NCBI RefSeq assembly: GCF_023223645.1
Contig: NZ_JALKBY010000007.1
Coordinates: 1 to 64,000 of the forward strand
Source of the DNA: Natroniella sulfidigena
Lineage (GTDB): Bacteria > Bacillota > Halanaerobiia > Halobacteroidales > Halobacteroidaceae
Length of the DNA stretch: 64,000 bases
Direction: 5' to 3'
Part shown: one piece after another, positions 37,601-46,880 of the stretch
How positions within the stretch are numbered: position 1 is the first letter of the stretch
Layout: each line of letters begins with the position of its first letter
The notes under the pieces: model-generated
Told to the model about the DNA's origin: nothing
Seen by the model: the letters and a program-made list of their open reading frames with translations, nothing else
Databases searched by the model: none
Translations under genes and position numbers: made by a program

Positions 37601-38043
37601 TTATTTTAGCCCCTCTCTCTCAACTTAGAACCAGATTTAATTTTAAATATTAAGAATATAGTTTATCTAAAATCAATTCAAATATTTCATGTCTCACATA
37701 TGATATTAGATAACTATTAGAAAAATCCTTCAAAAAACCAAAAAAAAATTTAAAAAAAGTAGAATAAGGACAAAATACTTAATCTTTATAAAATTCTGAA
37801 AATAAGCACAATTTAAAATAAGCCTTAAATTATAATATTCTTAATAAAATGTTATAAAATTCCTGATAATTATTTTCACAACAAACAAGCATAAGTAAAG
37901 AGCTTTTTATTCTTTTTTGATAAGTTGAATTTAATCTTATTATAATGGATATTTCAACTTATATAATTCTTACCTTTCAGAACAAATCAGCCTCTAATTG
38001 AATAAGTTATTGTATGAATTGAAATCTAGAAAGGAGGAAGAGG
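37601..38043. other. Divergent AT-rich promoter region
   Basis: This 443-base spacer is very AT-rich and separates the leftward acs block from the rightward lysis gene. The only strong signal I see is the rightward promoter at 37917-37946. A leftward TTGAAT/TATATT-like pair near 37660-37690 is a weak candidate for cooC. No gene or repeat copy is present. Confidence 0.5.
37917..37946 (+). promoter_or_regulatory. SigA-type promoter for the lysis gene
   Basis: TTGATA (37917-37922) and TATAAT (37941-37946) are 18 bases apart, about 100 bases before the ATG at 38044, which has a good SD (AAAGGAGG). Confidence 0.7.
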
Positions 38044-38961
38044 ATGGCTGAACGTGTTTTATCCTTTATCAGCTTAATTGTCAGACAAATTTTTAATAAT
38101 ACAGCTGAAAAATTATGGGACGGTCTTTGGGAAGAAATCTTTGCAGCTATAATTGCAGCCGAAGAAAAATGGGAAGAAAGTGGTCAAGGCAAGGTCAAGA
38201 AAGAATGGGTTATGGAACAAGTAATGAATTATGCCAAAGAAGAGCTGGAACTAAATTGGATTAAAAGACGAATCGTTGAATTCTTTATTTCACGGGTTAT
38301 TGACAGTCTAATTGAAACCTTCAATGAATTGGTTGGTGAAGATTGGATTGATCAAGTAAAAGAGTTAGAAGAAGAATGGCGAGAAAGATATCTCAATAAA
38401 AAATTATCAGATTGAATTCAGGACTTCTTCGATAAACTCGGGTCGAGTTTACAGAATAGAAGTACTTTTGAAATAGCATTTGAAGAGGTTATCAAATATG
38501 AAGGTGGTTATTCTAACGATCCTATAGATCGAGGAGGAAAGACTAAATATGGCATCACAGAAGAGACAGCCAGAAAGGCTGGTTATAAAGGGCCAATCAA
38601 AGAATTAACACTAGAAGAAGCAAAAGAGATCTATCATCAGCATTATTGGGCCAACCACCACTACGATAAGATTGAAAAGCAAGAGATTGCTATCAAACTC
38701 TTCGATCAGGCAGTCAATCTTGGCCCGCCAACTGCTAATCGAATCCTTCAGCGTGCTTACAATATCTTAAATCAAGATACAATCACTGTCGATGGAATTG
38801 TTGGCCCGCAGACTCTAGCTGCTGTCAATCAATATCCTCATCCTGACGATCTACACCATCTACTTAATGTCTTACAAGCAAAGCGTTATATTGAAATTGT
38901 TGAAAACAATGAATCACAAAAGAGGTTTATCCGCGGCTGGCTGAAGAGAACGAAGATATAA
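38044..38961 (+). pseudogene. Holin-like / GH108 muramidase gene interrupted by an in-frame TGA
   Basis: A single frame of 306 codons runs from the ATG at 38044 to a TAA at 38959-38961, broken only by TGA at 38413-38415. The first 123 residues are amphipathic helices with AAEEKWEESGQGKVKKEWV, similar to LLH-type phage holins. After the TGA the frame encodes a complete GH108 domain: EGGYSNDPIDRGGKTKYGIT with the catalytic Glu, then LFDQAVNLGP and DGIVGPQTL. No ATG, GTG or TTG in that frame could start the second part, so it is either dead or made by read-through. A hairpin with a GGT loop lies 25 bases after the TGA. It looks like a leftover phage lysis cassette with no other phage genes nearby. 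Confidence 0.8.
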
Positions 38962-39089
38962 AGTGAAAAAGTGCCACTTTATATCAGTGTACAGTTTACG
39001 GTTTACAGTTGACAGTAGATAAAAAAATCTAAGACCTGCAACTATAAAGATTTTGACCTTTAACTGTACACTGTCAACTGTAAACTATA
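38955..39089. repeat. Compact intergenic repeat, GTTGACAGT-word type (copy A3)
   Basis: The left hairpin GATATAAAGTG...CACTTTATATC is followed by GTGTACAGTTTACGG words, an AAAAAATCTAAGA centre, TTTTGACCTT, and the complementary words ending in CTGTAAACTATATC. The element overlaps the stop codons of both flanking genes (TAA at 38959-38961 and, on the minus strand, TAG at 39087-39085). Confidence 0.8.
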
Positions 39090-41370
39090 TCATAACCAAT
39101 TTTTTAATCACACCCAAGTCCTGCTCTAACATATATCTCCTAAAAGCCCTGCTTTCTTCAAGCCGACTCTTTAATCTCGCCTGATGAGGCGAGTTTTTTT
39201 TCTTTTTCTTTCCTTTCTTTAGTAAGATATTAGCCGGGCCAACAAACTCAAGCTCAATCATCCCTTGAGCTTGCAGGTGCTTTAAAGCTGCTAAAATAGT
39301 CCCTTCTTCTTCACCCGTCAATCCAGCTAAAGTCTCAATTCTTACTCGTCCACCTTGCTCAGTAATCACTCTCTTAACCAATCCTAATAGCTGACGCAAA
39401 AAGAGCTTTCCTGCCCTAAGCTCTATATCAGAATAAGCCAACAACACTCGCTGAGGCCTGATTTTAAGTAATAACTCCTGCATCACCTTCAAGCTAGGTG
39501 GACACGAAAGAAATACAACTACCTCAGCTTCCTGACCTTGATAACGATTAATCGCTGGAGTAAAAGCAGGCTCCTCTACTCCTTCATAATAATAAAGTAC
39601 CTCTGTCAACTTAGGCAACTTTCTTCCTAGCTCTTGCCAATTACGATAGTCTTCAAATTCACAGTCAAACCCTTCTCTTACCTCTCCAGATTGGCTCTGT
39701 AGTACCTCCTCTACAACCAACTGAAGCTCTCTCTTACCTTGCCATTCATTAATCTGTAACGAATAAACAAGATCAATCTCAGCTCCTAGCTTCTCTTGTT
39801 GGCCCCGCCACCAGATTGCAGATCTCCTTTCACCTTGCTGGGCCAACACCAACCTCAAATGCTTACCATCACTAATGGAACGTGAATGAATCACCTCAAC
39901 ATCTGGACTATAAAAGAGCGGCTTAGGATTTCCTGCTCCAAAAGGGGCCAACTTCATTAATTCTTGATATAATTCTAAATCAAGTTGGCTAAAATCAAGC
40001 TTAGCATCAACCTCAATTATCCGTTTGTGTCCTAATTGATCAAGTTCCGCTTGCAACAGCCCCTTTAGTTTATTAGAAAACTGTTCTAAATTTTCTCGCT
40101 CTAAAGAAAGGCCTGCTGCTCCAGCATGGCCACCAAAGCCCAACAACAGATCTTGACACTCTACCAAAAGATCCCGCAGATGAATCCCAGGAATCGAACG
40201 GCCCGAACCAGTGACAACCCCTTCTCCATCCCGTTTATCACATAATAATATAGTAGGAACTCCAAATTTCTCAGTCAATCTTCCAGCTCCAATCCCAACA
40301 ATCCCTTGATGCCAATCAGGTCGATAAAGCACAAGCGGTTCTATCTCTTCTTGCTCCTCAACCATCTTTATTGCATCTAGCTCCATCTGCTGGCTCAATT
40401 CCTTCCGTTGCTGATTGATCTGATCCAGCTTAGCTGCTAAGTTTTGAGCTGTAGTCCGTTCAGTAACCAACAATAACTCTACAGCAAGGCCAGCCGAAGC
40501 CATTCGCCCTACAGCATTGATTCGCGGGCCAATCCTAAAACCAATATCCTCCTCTGTCAACTGACCAGGAGTAATTCCACTTACCTTACATAACTCCTCA
40601 ATTCCAATCCAGTCAGTCGCCTGTAAAGAAGCCAATCCTTTCTGCAACAAATACCTATTCTCCCCATGTAATGGGACAACATCAGCCACTATTGCCAATG
40701 CTAGAGGATCTAATAATTTTTTGAGTAATTGCTTCGGGCCAGTAGTTTCTAACACAGCTTGAGCTAGAAAGTAAGCCATCCCAGCTCCTGGTAGATTATA
40801 AGCAGGATGTTCAGCCTCTAAAAACTTAGGTGTTAATATCAGGTCAGCCTCAGGTAGCCTAGCAGGCAAATCATGATGATCGGTCACTAATACCTTCATT
40901 CCCAACTCCTTAGCTAAAGCTACCTCCTCATAATTAGAGATTCCACAATCACAAGTAATGATCAAGCCTACCCCAGCTTCAGCCAACTGCTCAACGACTC
41001 CTTGATCCATCCCGTATCCTTCTGTAAATCTATCTGGAATATGATAATCGACGTTGGCCCCGACTGCTTCTAGCATAGTCACTAAGATCACCGTCGAAGT
41101 TACTCCATCAACATCATAATCACCATATACAACAATCTTCTCCCCAGCTTCAACAGCTGATAATACCAGCTCAACTGCTTCCTCCAGCTGTGGAAACTGG
41201 CGAGGGTCTGTTGGAGTATATTCTTCAGGATTTAGAAACTCTTTTAAGCGTTGCTGACTATCAATTCCCCGTCGCCAGAGAAGTTTGGCCAACAGATGAT
41301 TGCCATCAACTCCGGCTAGTAACCAGTCAGGTAATTCTACTTGTTCTTGGTAATCAACTTTTAAATCCAT
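39085..41370 (-). CDS. recJ: Single-stranded-DNA-specific exonuclease RecJ
   Basis: The likely start is the ATG at 41370 after AAGGATGG (761 residues); another ATG three codons upstream overlaps that SD. The DHH phosphoesterase motifs are present: VVYGDYDVDGVTSTV near residue 80, CDCGISN, VTDHHDLP near 166, and the DHHA1 GFGGHAGAAGLSL. An OB-fold (VVLAQQGERRSAIWW) and a long C-terminal domain follow. RecJ digests 5' ended single strands in recombination and mismatch repair. It precedes the AddAB-like genes on the same strand. Its stop codon lies inside repeat A3. Five octamers GTTGGCCC/GGGCCAAC fall within it. Confidence 0.93.
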   Translation of the reverse strand: MDLKVDYQEQVELPDWLLAGVDGNHLLAKLLWRRGIDSQQRLKEFLNPEEYTPTDPRQFPQLEEAVELVLSAVEAGEKIVVYGDYDVDGVTSTVILVTMLEAVGANVDYHIPDRFTEGYGMDQGVVEQLAEAGVGLIITCDCGISNYEEVALAKELGMKVLVTDHHDLPARLPEADLILTPKFLEAEHPAYNLPGAGMAYFLAQAVLETTGPKQLLKKLLDPLALAIVADVVPLHGENRYLLQKGLASLQATDWIGIEELCKVSGITPGQLTEEDIGFRIGPRINAVGRMASAGLAVELLLVTERTTAQNLAAKLDQINQQRKELSQQMELDAIKMVEEQEEIEPLVLYRPDWHQGIVGIGAGRLTEKFGVPTILLCDKRDGEGVVTGSGRSIPGIHLRDLLVECQDLLLGFGGHAGAAGLSLERENLEQFSNKLKGLLQAELDQLGHKRIIEVDAKLDFSQLDLELYQELMKLAPFGAGNPKPLFYSPDVEVIHSRSISDGKHLRLVLAQQGERRSAIWWRGQQEKLGAEIDLVYSLQINEWQGKRELQLVVEEVLQSQSGEVREGFDCEFEDYRNWQELGRKLPKLTEVLYYYEGVEEPAFTPAINRYQGQEAEVVVFLSCPPSLKVMQELLLKIRPQRVLLAYSDIELRAGKLFLRQLLGLVKRVITEQGGRVRIETLAGLTGEEEGTILAALKHLQAQGMIELEFVGPANILLKKGKKKKKNSPHQARLKSRLEESRAFRRYMLEQDLGVIKKLVMI

Positions 41371-41389
41371 AGGCACCATCCTTATCTAT

Positions 41390-41556
41390 TCAGTTTACAG
41401 TTAACAGTTGACGGTTGACAGTTAAAATCATCAAAAAAGTAAAACATTAGAATATTAAAGCCATTATAAAACTGTAGTCATAAGAGACTTCAATGCTCTT
41501 AAGTTTTAAGAGTTTGCTCTTTAACTGTAAACTGTAAACCGTACACTGTCAACTCA
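41390..41556. repeat. Intergenic repeat, GTTGACAGT-word type (copy A4), arms only
   Basis: CAGTTTACAGTTAACAGTTG starts the left arm, and the right arm has ACTGTAAACCGTACACTG before ending in TCAACTCAG. The outer GTGGCAC hairpins are missing on both sides. The centre contains CTTAAGTTTTAAGAGTTT, as in other copies. It fills the recJ/nuclease gap. Confidence 0.8.
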
Positions 41557-41559
41557 GTT

Positions 41560-42369
41560 TTAAAATCCGATCTCATCAATCTCATCCCAAGCTAGCTCCA
41601 GTTCAAGATCTTCTTCCTCTAACTCTACTCGCAGAGCTTCTTCTCCATGGCAGATTGGCCTATATTCACAATATCTACAGCTCTTCTCATTCTCAGTAGC
41701 ATAGAATTGATCATGGCTTAAAGCCTTGATTTCAGCTATCAGATTCTTAATCCGAGCTTGATCACGTTCAAACTGCCATTGGCTATAGTTAAGTGGCTCA
41801 TAATCTTCAGGAAAGCGAGGATTCCAATAGATTAAAGTAATCTGATCAGGATTCCACTCTACTCCAGGGGCATAGTGATCTCCTGCTTTACAGAGTAAGT
41901 ATCTATAAATTATCGTTTGGAGACTATTACGCCAATATTCAATCCGTGGCTGTTGCTTATAAGTCTTCCAATCATAGATAATCCCCCGCCCTTCTTTACT
42001 AATATATAATAGATCATATTTACCCATCAACTTAATTCCAGCTCCATTAAAGCGTAGCTCCTGCTCGGGATAAAACCTTTCTTCATTATTATAAGGCCTA
42101 AATTCAACCAGTTGAGCAAGCCACTCCTGCATCTGCTCTGACAATAAGCTGTCAGGATCGACTATTCTTCCTCGCGAATAATACCTTTCAGCCAATCTAT
42201 GAAATTCTTGTCCTAACTTGAAAATCTCTTTATCTTCTTGATCCTGACTCCAATCACTAGGCCAAAATAATCCTTCAAGATAACGTCTTTTAAACTTCAA
42301 TTTACAGGTATCATAAGTCTTTAAAGCTGAAGCACTGAAATAAAGATCATCTAAACTATTAGTCAGCAT
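41560..42369 (-). CDS. PD-(D/E)XK nuclease with Fe-S cysteines (Cas4/AddB-C-terminal type)
   Basis: The 269-residue protein has the RecB-like nuclease motifs LAERYYSRG, GKYDLLYI and IYDWKTYKQQP, with catalytic Asp and Asp-x-Lys. One early cysteine (DTCKLKFKRRY) and a C-terminal triad (KSCRYCEYRPICHG) are the [4Fe-4S] ligands of Cas4/AddB nucleases. It overlaps the upstream UvrD-like helicase gene by 11 bases. In AddAB this domain is fused to the helicase chains; here it is a separate subunit. No other cas genes are near, so a CRISPR role is unlikely. Confidence 0.85.
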   Translation of the reverse strand: MLTNSLDDLYFSASALKTYDTCKLKFKRRYLEGLFWPSDWSQDQEDKEIFKLGQEFHRLAERYYSRGRIVDPDSLLSEQMQEWLAQLVEFRPYNNEERFYPEQELRFNGAGIKLMGKYDLLYISKEGRGIIYDWKTYKQQPRIEYWRNSLQTIIYRYLLCKAGDHYAPGVEWNPDQITLIYWNPRFPEDYEPLNYSQWQFERDQARIKNLIAEIKALSHDQFYATENEKSCRYCEYRPICHGEEALRVELEEEDLELELAWDEIDEIGF

Positions 42370-44602
42370 ACTCTTTCCGCTCCTTTGTAATATACTTGTC
42401 TAAAACTTTAAAGGTGTGACTAACTTCAACATCATTAAGCTTCGTTCCATTCCAATTCTTCCTTTTTTGATAAGCACTCAAGACCAACCTCTTTTTAGCT
42501 CTCGTAATTGCAACATATAATAATCGTAATCGCTCACTAATCACATCAACCTTTGCCTTAAAGACTGGATCTTTCCTTCTTGTCTTACCCAATTTCTCAT
42601 CTAATTCAGCCTTAGCAACTGCTACTGGATTCGATTGATGTTTAGCTAAATACCACTGTTCACCACGAAAACTATCGTCCACAGTAGTCTGATATTCATC
42701 AGCTACCAGTGAAGTTACAAAGACAGTATCCCACTCTAAACCTTTAGCCTTATGAGCAGTTAAGAGAGTTATTACCCCAGCTTGGGCTTCAAAACCTTTA
42801 GTATCATACAACTTCTTAGCCAATTGCTTAAAAGAAGGCTTCAAATTTGATAGTTGGTCAACAATATCAACCAACCGCCAGCCAGGGTTGGCCCGTAACT
42901 CATCCTTAAAATAGAGCGCAATCCCTTGGGCCAACGCTAAAGTATCATCCTTTAACCCTAACTCCTCTGCTAAAAAGAGTATCAATTCATCTGCTGACAA
43001 CTCCAGACTGGCCTCTAGCCAATATCGAATCTGATCTAAAGCCTCCTGCAAAGCAGTATATAACTGACTATTATTAAATAACTCCTCTGGTAACTCTATC
43101 GGAGCTAACTGACCACCAGTTGGATAGATAATTTCAGCTACTGAATAATCTTTAAGTAACTGATCGACCGCCTCCAATTCAACCTCTGCAAATTGCTCTA
43201 GAAATAAACTTTTTAATAATTTATCTAACTGTCCCTGTTGATGAGGACGAGCCAAATAACTGACAGCATCCTCTAAATGCTCAATCGTACGAGCTTGCTC
43301 CTGACTAATCCCACCTACTTCTACAAATGGAGCATCTTCTTCTTTTAACCGCTCTACTACCTCCTCTTGGGTATAGCGATTAGGTACTAAGATAGCTAGT
43401 GTCTCATCTGGATTACTTTCAACCTGCTTAATAGCCTTCTTAACAGTCAGCTCTATCTCTTCAGCTCTAGTTTCATACTTTTGAGTAGAGATACCATAAC
43501 CATCCAATTTAGGATTAGGGTACGGATCATCCTCTGTTACTGTTTGGATTAGTTGGCCCTCTAATGCCTGCTGACAGTCTGGTACTGGATGTTCCTTCCG
43601 AGTCCAGTTTACTAAATAATTGGCTAAATCTATAATTTGCTCCGTACTCCTGCTTGAAGCCAAGATCGCCCCCCGCTCAACATCATCTCGTCGACAAAAC
43701 TCTCTAAAGAGATCAGGCTCAGCCAAGGTAAAGGTACCCATAATCGATTGATTAGAGTCACCAACTCGAACTAAATTCCCATGATCAGCGGCTAATAAAT
43801 AGAGCATCTTCTGTTGAATCAGGTTTGAATCTTGGGCTTCATCCTCAAAGATATAACCCCACCTTTGCTGTAAACGACTACGAAGTATTTGATCTTCATT
43901 CAGTAAACGCCAGGCATTGACAATTAAATCATTAAAATCAAGTAAACCATTACTAGCTAACTCTTGAGCATAATCAAGGTATATTTCACAAACCCAAGCT
44001 AAATAAGATTGAGCCGCTAGTTTATTACGCAACTTTTTTACTTGATCTCGATCTAACCCATGGCTTTTTAACTGACCAACCATCGTCTTTACTAAACCTG
44101 GAAAGGCCTTCTCCTGCCACTTCTCAGCTCCAATCGAATGCCACTTAGTATTAGGTGGTCGATCGATAATCCTCTCCCAACGGGAACGATTCTCGCTTAA
44201 CCACTTCTGAGTTAAGCGATTAATAATCCTCTGTTGTTCATTCTCATCTAAGACCTTAAACTCATCATTGATCAATAGATAATCAGGCCGCTCCTTTAAG
44301 ATCCCCATTGCTAAAGAATGGAGTGTTTTGACCTCATAACCCGCTCCTGTAGCCAAACCTCTTGCTTCTAAAAATTTATCGATTCGGCTGCGAAAGTTAG
44401 CTACAGCCGAATTCATATACGTTACAATTAAGATTTTGCTTGAATCTAAGTAACCCTCTGCAATCAAATCAGCTGCTAAATAAGCCAAGGTAAAGGTCTT
44501 ACCTGCTCCCGGTACCGCTGGTACAGCCATCATTCCCGAACTATATTCCCCTACCTCTTGCTGTCCGCCAGCTCGTAATTCAACATCTTTAAAGTCGATC
44601 AC
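42359..44602 (-). CDS. UvrD/AddA-like superfamily 1 helicase without nuclease domain
   Basis: The 747-residue protein carries the SF1A motifs: VPGAGKTFTLAYLAADL (Walker A), FEDEAQDSN (Walker B), RVGDSNQSIMGTF (motif III), LLTAHKAKGLEWDTVFV (motif V) and LLYVAITRAKKRLVL (motif VI). AddA proteins normally add a C-terminal nuclease; here the protein ends shortly after motif VI and the nuclease is the next gene. The three genes together look like a split AddAB/RecBCD-type machine for processing double-strand ends. Confidence 0.88.
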   Translation of the reverse strand: MIDFKDVELRAGGQQEVGEYSSGMMAVPAVPGAGKTFTLAYLAADLIAEGYLDSSKILIVTYMNSAVANFRSRIDKFLEARGLATGAGYEVKTLHSLAMGILKERPDYLLINDEFKVLDENEQQRIINRLTQKWLSENRSRWERIIDRPPNTKWHSIGAEKWQEKAFPGLVKTMVGQLKSHGLDRDQVKKLRNKLAAQSYLAWVCEIYLDYAQELASNGLLDFNDLIVNAWRLLNEDQILRSRLQQRWGYIFEDEAQDSNLIQQKMLYLLAADHGNLVRVGDSNQSIMGTFTLAEPDLFREFCRRDDVERGAILASSRSTEQIIDLANYLVNWTRKEHPVPDCQQALEGQLIQTVTEDDPYPNPKLDGYGISTQKYETRAEEIELTVKKAIKQVESNPDETLAILVPNRYTQEEVVERLKEEDAPFVEVGGISQEQARTIEHLEDAVSYLARPHQQGQLDKLLKSLFLEQFAEVELEAVDQLLKDYSVAEIIYPTGGQLAPIELPEELFNNSQLYTALQEALDQIRYWLEASLELSADELILFLAEELGLKDDTLALAQGIALYFKDELRANPGWRLVDIVDQLSNLKPSFKQLAKKLYDTKGFEAQAGVITLLTAHKAKGLEWDTVFVTSLVADEYQTTVDDSFRGEQWYLAKHQSNPVAVAKAELDEKLGKTRRKDPVFKAKVDVISERLRLLYVAITRAKKRLVLSAYQKRKNWNGTKLNDVEVSHTFKVLDKYITKERKEYAD

Positions 44603-44619
44603 TACAATCCCCCCTTATG

Positions 44620-44812
44620 TTAGTGTATAGTTGATAATTGATAGTGGATAGTGGATAAAAAAATCCGCTCTTAGATTTTTTCTATTGCTCTTTATCACTT
44701 GATTTTTAACTGTACATTGTAAATTGTAAATTGTACATTTGTTTCTTAATTCTCCCTCCGGGTTCTTCGAACCCTTCGTGATGAAAAAATCCGCTCTTAG
44801 ATTTTTTCTATC
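44620..44812. repeat. Composite intergenic repeat with duplicated AAAAAATC-GCTCTTAGATTTTTT modules (copy A5)
   Basis: Words of the GATAGTGGATAGTG type open the element. Two copies of AAAAAATCCGCTCTTAGATT (44656 and 44783) flank a stretch of CATTGTAAATTGTA words and the palindrome GGGTTCTTCGAACCC with TTCGTGATG. The same module occurs in reverse in copy A1 (18060-18110). It overlaps the last codons and stop of the upstream P-loop subunit gene. Confidence 0.75.
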
Positions 44813-46764
44813 CACTGAGCTAACTGTCCTGTCTGCTCCCATCCTCTACTATTTAGATCACTATCAGCTACATAAAGTCCTTCCTTGACCTTACTGAGCA
44901 TACTCTGTAAATAACCAGCCAATTGCTCTTTACGTAAAGACTGATCTATAAAATCATTCCACTCTAACTCTTCCTCTTCTTTGGATAATAGATGCGGATT
45001 ACTCAACTCCTTACTGCTTCCTAATAGCCACAATTCACTAGAAGCATCTAATAAAAATAAATAATCAACATCTTCTAGATAAGAAAAGGAGAGAAAAGTA
45101 TAAGGAGTAGCTAAGATGACCTTATCTTCTAGATCCTCTGGTCGATAAAGTAGCTCTGCTGCCAAAGTCCCTTCATTGATCATTTCGATGAACCTAGCTC
45201 CTAAATCACGTTCTTCAAAGTCCTTGAACTTAATCATTACTTCCTTAAATTTAACAAATGATTTAATTAACTGTCGACAGGCCAACATATCATCTTCATC
45301 GGGGACTAAAGAAGATAATATGTTTCCAAATGCTGCTCTAAAAAAGTACTCCAATTGAAAATCATCCTTTCGCTGCTTAAATAACCAATCTCGAAAGGCT
45401 TCATATTTCTCAGCTCGCTGGAAGCCAAGTTTGGCCCGTAAGCCACTCTCTTCAGGATCAGGTAATCTTAAATCATTCTCCTTAATCTTTTCTGCTAATA
45501 ATGAACTTCGGACTGGATCAAACTCTAAGATCAAATTTAAAGTCTGAAACAAAGCAGATTGACTGACCTCTAACTCCCAATCTGGCCTCGTTAAGACTGT
45601 TAAGACAACTAATGCTTGAGCAAAGGGGTTATCAAGCAACAATCTATTCTTGGTCAAACTGAGCAAAGAATACTCTTCTTGCTCAAGGTGTTTATTAAGA
45701 GTAAAATCTAATACCTTATCTGGATAAGGAGTAATAATAGCAATCCGATTAGCTTCAACACCAGCTTGAAGTAGATTAACAACCTTGGAAGCAACCTCTG
45801 CTAGCATATCTCCTCGTAGTTCAGTCCGAATCTGTTGTTGGATAAAGCCTGTTGATTCTATCTCTTTACTAGTTAAGATTCCTTCAGCTAATTGCCGGGC
45901 CAACTCCCTTGCATTTTCAGAAGCAGTATAAGACTCTTCTAACTCTACTCTTTCACAATTAGCCACAAATCGCTCCCTAGCCAACTCCGGTGCTGAACCA
46001 AAGAATTTACCCAAGCTAACCTCAGGATTAAAAGCTAAACAACTATCTTCAACCACTTCCATCAGCTTGATAATTAATTCCTGACCAACAGGTGTCATCC
46101 GCTCTAAATCATCAACAATTAAGTAATTATACCGTTCAGCTAAACTTTGATAGTACTCTGTGCTAGATAATAAATACCGATTATATAACTCCACCAATAA
46201 AGAGTAATCGAGACAACGCCGTTCTAAACATAATCGCCGAAAGCCCTTCATCACTTTCAATGCCACTTGATAAGCCTCTTGCTTATCCTGATCACCATCT
46301 GCTAAGATTAAGAGTCGCTCTTTAGCCTCAGTCAGTGAGAGACCATTTAAAGCTGCATGATTTAGATTATCAATCAACTGTACTGCAATCTGTTGCATGG
46401 TAGATTTAACATCTATAAAATAGCCCTTCTCCCGCTCTTTTTCTACTAACTTACTCATTAGATAATGAGCTGGTTCAACAGTCATAAAGAGCGGCTCTAA
46501 AACCTTACGCCCCTCTGCTAACTCTCCTTCAATCAGATCCCAATATCGTTTGATCTCTTGTTGTAAAAAACTAAAATAACTATAGATATGTAAAGAACCG
46601 ATAGATTCTAAATCGATCTTTCTTCGCCAATCCCTCACACTGGTTGCATCATTGACCAAAACAAGACAGTCATCAGTACTAGTCTGTTGAGCAACCTCTT
46701 TATATTTTTGATATAACTTTGTCGTCTTACCAGAGCCTGTTGGCCCGACATAGATCACTTCCAT
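44797..46764 (-). CDS. AddB-like P-loop subunit without nuclease domain
   Basis: The 655-residue protein starts MEVIYVGPTGSGKTTKLYQKY (Walker A) and has NYLIVDDLERMTPVGQELI as Walker B. Its general layout follows the helicase-like half of AddB: a long helical insertion and a late TFLSFSYLEDVDYLFLLDASSELW motif resembling the AddB VxLLG.xDG region. The C-terminal nuclease with Fe-S cysteines found in AddB is absent, but a separate gene two positions downstream encodes one. It is probably the non-motor or chi-scanning subunit of the complex (inference). The last codons (WIEKI and stop) come from repeat A5. Confidence 0.65.
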   Translation of the reverse strand: MEVIYVGPTGSGKTTKLYQKYKEVAQQTSTDDCLVLVNDATSVRDWRRKIDLESIGSLHIYSYFSFLQQEIKRYWDLIEGELAEGRKVLEPLFMTVEPAHYLMSKLVEKEREKGYFIDVKSTMQQIAVQLIDNLNHAALNGLSLTEAKERLLILADGDQDKQEAYQVALKVMKGFRRLCLERRCLDYSLLVELYNRYLLSSTEYYQSLAERYNYLIVDDLERMTPVGQELIIKLMEVVEDSCLAFNPEVSLGKFFGSAPELARERFVANCERVELEESYTASENARELARQLAEGILTSKEIESTGFIQQQIRTELRGDMLAEVASKVVNLLQAGVEANRIAIITPYPDKVLDFTLNKHLEQEEYSLLSLTKNRLLLDNPFAQALVVLTVLTRPDWELEVSQSALFQTLNLILEFDPVRSSLLAEKIKENDLRLPDPEESGLRAKLGFQRAEKYEAFRDWLFKQRKDDFQLEYFFRAAFGNILSSLVPDEDDMLACRQLIKSFVKFKEVMIKFKDFEERDLGARFIEMINEGTLAAELLYRPEDLEDKVILATPYTFLSFSYLEDVDYLFLLDASSELWLLGSSKELSNPHLLSKEEEELEWNDFIDQSLRKEQLAGYLQSMLSKVKEGLYVADSDLNSRGWEQTGQLAQWIEKI

Positions 46765-46880
46765 AACTAACCCCCATTTATTTTAATATTCTTTTTCTTA
46801 TTATTTTCCAATTCTCAATGATTAATACATACTACCTCACTTCTAGATCTCTTATAATAATTCCTACTATTTTCTCTATT

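Noticed and set aside
38434-38450. The AAACTCG/CGAGTTT hairpin as a transcription terminator inside the lysis gene
   Set aside because: No T-tract follows, and the coding frame continues through it with an intact GH108 domain.
39085-39087. The TAG ending recJ as a possible pyrrolysine codon, since Acetohalobium-like organisms can use it
   Set aside because: RecJ is already full length at this point, and the sequence beyond is a palindromic repeat with no homology to RecJ.
44615-44842. A 75-residue open frame on the minus strand between the helicase and AddB-like genes
   Set aside because: It is made entirely of repeat A5, as its duplicated KNLRADFFI segments show, and has no plausible start signal.
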